Source: Gnetum montanum
Taxonomy: Eukaryota > Streptophyta > Gnetopsida > Gnetales > Gnetaceae
Assembly: GCA_015680685.1 (NCBI GenBank)
Contig: MNCI01006166.1
Location: 19,399-83,398 of the forward strand
Length of the DNA stretch: 64,000 bases
Direction of reading: 5' to 3'
Below the pieces are notes generated by a model, which saw only the letters and a program-made list of their open reading frames with translations, was not told the origin of the DNA and did no database searches. The position numbers and the translations under genes were made by a program. Shown here piece after piece: positions 59,801 to 64,000 of the stretch (positions are counted from its first letter, which is position 1; each line of letters opens with the position of its first letter).

Positions 59801-60400
59801 CACCCCCTGCCCCCACCCCCCAAAACAATTTTTCTTGTGCTTGGGACTCGTGGATGACCGACTTCTCTCTATCCAAATCATCTACAAGTTAAAGGATTTG
59901 AAGCTGCAAAAAGCATTAAAACAAAACACTATGTAATAGCAGTTACATTCAAGAACAATTCCAGCATCAAGGGTGAGACCCCTCGTATTCAGGCAAAAAT
60001 ATTGATGAAAATAATTCTTGCTAAAATCTGGCTCAAGGAACCGCCGGTTCCATTATGATGTATCGTCAGTCACTCCAATTATGCCGCCTCATGCCGATCT
60101 CTGCCAGAAGCATATACAGCGACTGCCACCGCAGAACAACGCCCTGCTGCCGCGTCCGGTGATGTTGCCGTGTTGTGTTATACTTCCGGTTGCTGCCACT
60201 ATGCGCCATGCATGTCGTAAAAAACTGCGGTTGTTGTAACCCTGATCCAGTGGCACCTTTCGCTGCTCTCTCGCTCTTTCCACCACAGAAAATCTCTTCC
60301 GGATTTTCTGTCGGGTCTATCTCCATCGCTGCGTATTGATTTTCTCAGATCCTTTCCAGCCGGAGCAGGCACCCAAATGGCCTTGCCCAGACATGCTGGC
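59801..60400. other. GC-richer unique DNA, gene-like composition
   Basis: Includes C-rich patches (59800-59820) and a GC-rich stretch at 60060-60320 unlike the AT-rich repeats. Open frames on both strands are short and unrecognised. It could be a promoter or 5' UTR for the candidate exon that follows. Confidence 0.35.
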
Positions 60401-60666
60401 AGCTTTCTAGACTAACCATCAGCAGTTGGTGTTGCTTTTACGAGAAATAATACTCGCAAGATTTGTGAGCACCGTGGGAGCCTGCAAAGGCGATGGGAAT
60501 CTGCTTCTTTTGTGGGAATCGTAGGTGGAAATGCAACCAATATGCTCATTCTTCTTCTCTTCTTTCTGGTTCTTGGCCGGATTTTCCTGATACTGCGTCC
60601 AGTGAAAATGGCGGCACACAGCAGTGCTGTCGTAATTTCCAACTGCACAGATTTGCTCAAGTTTCA
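60401..60666 (+). CDS. Candidate first exon with one membrane segment
   Basis: A plus-strand frame reads SAVGVAFTRNNTRKICEHRG (from about 60422), then ATNMLILLLFFLVLGRIFLI, a strongly hydrophobic run flanked by Arg, then SSAVVISNCTDLLKFQ, reaching a good donor CAG/GTCATG at 60666. The first in-frame ATG is at 60512. Composition is unlike the retroelements. I do not recognise the product. Competing frames are open here, so the reading frame is uncertain. Confidence 0.3.
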
Positions 60667-61481
60667 GGTCATGATTGATCTTGTTTGCATTTTTGGAGAG
60701 ACTGGAGATACGATTAATGTTTTCTTGCAGAGTGTATCGTAGGTGTAAGGTTTATTTACAAGTACGGTGCTCCAGGAGGATGATTGATGCAGGAATGTGT
60801 ATGATATTTGTTCCGAGTGATTTTAATTTAGATGATGCAGAACAATGTGATTTATCACTCAACTTGAATTTGTTTCCCAATTCCCGCAAATGGTTTTCTA
60901 AGGAACTTGGATTTAAGGGAACGTGGTTCAGTATCATGATTTTTTATTAAAATACCTTGGTAGCCAATTCCATTCATATTGTTCGACATTACAGGTATGC
61001 TTCACAGTAGTTCACAGGAAACGCTATTGCAGATCTTCCAGCCGTTACAGCAAATGAATTTTGTTGCTTATCTCATGTATTTTCCCTGTCGAAACATACA
61101 ACCCGTTTTCCAATCCGGAATAATTGGGAGGATTCTCTTAATCGGACTGTTAAGTAAGCCCAAGTTTTGTTCGAATGGTTGATAGACCATCTACACCTAT
61201 ATTCCTAAATCCATTGAAAATGATGGTGCTGCAAAGAACACAACGGCGATGCCTGTGCCCAAAAACCACCTTGATTCTGGCCCTTATTCCTCATATCCAA
61301 ATACAGAATAATTCATACAGCTTAAGTCCATAGAATGGTTTAATAAGCTTCAACCTCATTTCCATGCATATGCAAGGTTTGCCAAATATTATAGTCCTTT
61401 CTCCATCAAATGGTTAAATGTGACAACATTTCTTACCTTCCATCTTAAATTCCTTAAAGAATTAGAATATTTGGGATCATT
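60667..61481. other. Unassigned, possibly intronic
   Basis: Mixed composition with short frames on both strands. A plus-strand stretch about 61205-61475 can be read (NTTAMPVPKNHLDSGPYSSY), but no family is recognised and stops precede it. Confidence 0.3.
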
Positions 61482-61569
61482 TGCTAATACACACCAACCA
61501 AAACAGGAATTCATTAAACATTTTGTGCTAATACACACCAACCAAAACAGGAATTCATTAAACATTTTT
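61482..61569. repeat. 44-bp tandem duplication
   Basis: TGCTAATACACACCAACCAA plus 24 bases occurs at 61482-61525 and 61526-61569, essentially exact. Confidence 0.95.
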
Positions 61570-61682
61570 ACAAAAGCCACAAATCGTTTTTGAGGAAAAC
61601 TTTCACCAAACTTATGGTTTGATAAAATAAAAACCTCACGCCTAATAAAACTAGGAAACTGTACAATAAATTCTTATACACA

Positions 61683-62171
61683 CTATTTGCTGGGTGGGAA
61701 GAGAATAGTTGAAGTAACTCTTTTAATATGTAATTTTGGTAGTGATAAATGTTTTTTATTTTCCTCTTCTTGCTTAGTTGAAGCCTCAACTTGTTCTTCA
61801 CCTTTATCTTCAACAATAGTCTTTGCTTCTTTTGCATCCTACTCTTTAGCTGCTGAATTTTGAGATTCTTCCCAATTAATTACTTTTGTGTCTTGGGACA
61901 TAAAAGCCTCTCCCCAAGGATCATCTTTTCTAGACTCTCCTTGATTTTCAGCTTGAGTGTTGCATTTGTGAAAGCTACCCCAAACATTGGAATGTATAGA
62001 GAGCCCCCTACTGAGAAATCTAAACTCATCTAAAAGCCAAAGTAAGAAAGGGCTTTTACTTGATGCTCCATGGGCTATTGCCTTACAATAGGCTCTCAAC
62101 ACATGTTCTAGACAACATCCCATGACATATGGGATAAATGGCCTTCTCATTGCTCTTTCTTCAAGAACCAT
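61683..62171 (-). CDS. Unrecognised ORF with promoter, one in-frame stop
   Basis: The minus-strand ATG at 62171 opens 110 codons to TAG (61841-61839), after which the same frame continues 51 codons to TAG at 61685-61683. The first part has RPFIPYVMGCCLEHVLRAYC and KSPFLLWLLDEFRFLSRGLS; the part after the stop is Glu/Lys-rich (EDKGEEQVEASTKQEEENKK). The continuation in frame suggests one 162-codon protein with a C-to-T stop, or a real 110-residue protein. A TATA box lies about 90 bp upstream. It is not a known domain to me; a retroelement gag-like or lineage-specific host gene is possible. Confidence 0.45.
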
Positions 62172-62260
62172 CTTTCTTCCTCACACTCAAACACTTCACT
62201 TGCCTTCTTCACTTAAGCCTTGAATTGAGAAATGATGTATTTCCAAGCAATTCACTTCTC

Positions 62261-62270
62261 TTTATATAGT
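62261..62270 (-). promoter_or_regulatory. TATA box for the ORF at 62171
   Basis: ACTATATAAA on the minus strand, about 90 bp before the ATG. The leader contains no upstream ATG in frame with the ORF. The spacing is normal for plant core promoters. It could equally belong to an LTR. Confidence 0.45.
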
Positions 62271-62279
62271 GTAATGTAA

Positions 62280-62809
62280 ATTTGAAATTCCCACCAATTT
62301 CAATAACTTTGCCACTTAGCCAAGCTTATTTAATTTTCATTATACGATTGGCCAATTCAAATCCCACTACTTGGTTGTTAAAATTAATTTACCACTAAGT
62401 AGTTATCTAAACCACTACACTCACATAGACACATCACAAGTAATGATTACTTTGAGATAATATAAATTTAATATTTAAATTAACACTTTGAATTAATACA
62501 TATTATTGTTTTTAATAAAAAATGGTACTCTAATGTATACATGTTTTAAATATAAATATATTCTATATACTTTCCTAAACATATGTATAGAATACCTATA
62601 CTATGGTTAGATGTTATAGAAATATGTATATGTGTGTGTGTATATATATATATATATTATTTATCGTATATGTTATAACTAAGTATATATATACATTGAA
62701 TCTTATATAAAAAAGTTTATTTCTTACTACTCTGTATACTTAATATTATTATAGTTACCTAAATATATATTACTATATTATATACATGCATTAATTGATA
62801 TATATAGAT
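62280..62809. other. AT-rich, downstream of the integrase remnant
   Basis: Contains a TG/TA microsatellite (about 62626-62658) and many ATATAT runs. No genes. It may hold the remains of the 3' LTR of the minus-strand gypsy element. Confidence 0.4.
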
Positions 62810-63747
62810 TTAAGTTATGGGTAGTTTTCCAAAATAATGTTTTACATGAAAAAGATTATATGAAAACTGCAACTCCATCCCAATTAGCGTTGATAACCTA
62901 TATGTATCTTTCGATAATTGCCTCTTGATCTGAAATGGACTAGTCCTTATTGTCAAAAATTTATTTAGCTTCATCATATTCCATAATAATACAAGATCAT
63001 TGATTTTGAAAGTCCTTTTCAAAGTCTTTCTATTGAACCACCTTTTGACTTGAGAAGCATTTTTTAATAAATTATCTTTAGCTCTATCCATTTTAGCTTC
63101 TCTTTTGATGAGCAAAGTCATGAAAATTTTGTCTTTATCGGTCTTCTCGCTATACTTTTGCATAAAATCTGAACTTATAATCTTGTTCATAATTCTAGCG
63201 AGCAACCCATAGACTAAGTTATAAGTTGAAGTTCCAATAGCCTTCGTAAATCTAATACAATCAGTCCATAATGTAGATTGCAAGTAATCAATCCAATTTT
63301 CTAGATTCCCATTAATTGACTTCTTAATGTAGGAAATAAGCTTTTTATTTGTAGATTCAAATAAGTCATTCTCTTAAGGATAATAATTTGAAAAAGAAAA
63401 TAGAAGGATCGATTTTTCGAATGCCCATGTTATAAATTCTTCAGATTGAAAAGTAGGCCCATTATCAAATACCAACACTTTAGGTAGACCAAAATGACTT
63501 AAAATATTATCTTCCAAAAATTTTATCACATCTGATGCTGAACTTTTTCTTAGAGCCTTCACCTTAGACCATTTGGTAAAATAATCAACAGCCATGAGAA
63601 TAAACTTATGTCCTACTCTTGAAGGAGTAATTGTACCAATAAAATCTAAGTTCCATTGCTAAAATGATCTATTTGCAATTATCAGTTTTAAAGAAGCTTT
63701 AGCCTTTTTGATTTTTGGTCCATGAATTTGACATTTGTAACACCTTT
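62810..63747 (-). pseudogene. pol: Ty3/gypsy integrase, interrupted at its zinc domain
   Basis: The minus strand reads one frame from 63747 to the stop at 62810, with two internal TAA/TAG codons. It shows RCYKCQIHGPKIK (end of the HHCC domain), WNLDFIGTI and MAVDYFTKW (first Asp), LVFDNGPTFQSEEF (second Asp) and NDLFESTNKKL (Glu). The C-terminal module FKINDLVLLWN and a final NLFHVKHYFGKLP complete it. The triad is intact and decay is light, so this element is much younger than its neighbours. The start is cut by the LTR at 63748. A non-chromovirus lineage (Athila/Tat-like) is likely. Confidence 0.85.
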
Positions 63748-64000
63748 TGATGAGACGTGACATGCATAGCGCCGCAATATCGCATCCCCTGCGATATCGC
63801 GGTCCGTTGCCATATCTATAAATAAGAGGAGACACTCCCTTCATTTCCCAATCCTGGCTAGAAGTAGCGAAGCTCTGGCAGTTTGAACACTCCAGAGTTA
63901 GATTAATTTCCCATGTGCCCGTAGTAGGAGTCCTAGAGTGAACAGCTCTTTATTCAAGCAACTTTGTAACCTGAACACAAGTTGTGTACGAAAATAAAGA
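63748..64000 (+). repeat. Element 4: start of a tRNA-Asp-type LTR, runs off the window
   Basis: TGATGAGACGTG starts it. The TATA box CTATAAATAAGAGG (63816-63829) is identical to element 2's core. The GCAGTTT...CCAGAGTTAGA leader, GTAGTAGGAGTCCTAGAGTGAAC and a final AAAATAAAGA follow element 2's LTR closely. It interrupts the integrase gene at 62810-63747; the left target copy would be CCTTT (63743-63747). Confidence 0.85.
63772..63802. repeat. U3 hairpin of element 4
   Basis: Arms CCGCAATATCGCA (63772-63784) and TGCGATATCGCGG (63790-63802) pair at 12 of 13 positions around TCCCC, between the LTR start and the TATA box. Confidence 0.93.

Noticed and set aside
1-64000. CRISPR arrays, operons, tRNA or rRNA genes
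   Set aside because: No spaced identical repeats, no prokaryotic gene organisation and no intact tRNA cloverleaf or rRNA sequence was seen; the DNA is clearly plant nuclear.

Overview
The window reads as nuclear DNA of a seed plant with a large, repeat-rich genome. A gymnosperm is my guess, from the depth of nested, heavily decayed retroelements and the long intron-like repeats, but no marker fixes the species. There is no sign of bacterial or organelle sequence. Almost everything recognisable is retrotransposon, and intact host genes are scarce.

Layout: (1) 1-5000 looks like the 3' end of a host gene. There is one candidate terminal exon (3423-3554), preceded by intron-like sequence that holds an interrupted tandem duplication and several RTE-clade LINE pieces. 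(2) 6187-6352 is a tRNA-derived SINE, with a relative at 20733-20880. (3) 6400-19465 is a 13-kb Ty3/gypsy element of Athila type: tRNA-Asp-like primer site, gag, pro, RT/RNase H, INT, then a third reading frame, ORF3, between pol and the 3' LTR. (4) 20.9-35.2 kb is a palimpsest of gypsy debris: an LTR candidate and a protease on the minus strand, chromovirus integrase on the plus strand, and two coiled-coil or glutamine-rich remnants. (5) 35211-40295 is a minus-strand, gag-only relative with no pol and a 98-bp 3' LTR, still bracketed by a 5-bp duplication. (6) 41154-50939 is a complete Athila-like element with both LTRs and a GATGT target duplication. (7) 50.9-57.5 kb is LTR-like AT-rich DNA with a pair of 1.3-kb direct repeats. 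(8) 57.7-59.8 kb is an L1-type LINE. (9) 59.8-62.3 kb is more gene-like, with a TATA-preceded minus-strand ORF. (10) 62.8-63.7 kb is a minus-strand gypsy integrase, interrupted by the start of a fourth tRNA-Asp-type LTR that runs off the window.

The Athila-like elements share one plan: LTRs beginning TGATGA, a very short palindrome-rich U3, and a common block before the 3' LTR. Directly in front of the ORF3 ATG, all three complete or near-complete elements have what looks like a 60-62 nt mini-intron (AAG/GTAT...AG/ATGG). ORF3 itself is long only in the first element and is a short stub in the other two. Coding regions are inactivated mostly by CAA/CAG/CGA/TGG-to-stop changes in otherwise continuous frames, as expected from deamination of methylated cytosine.
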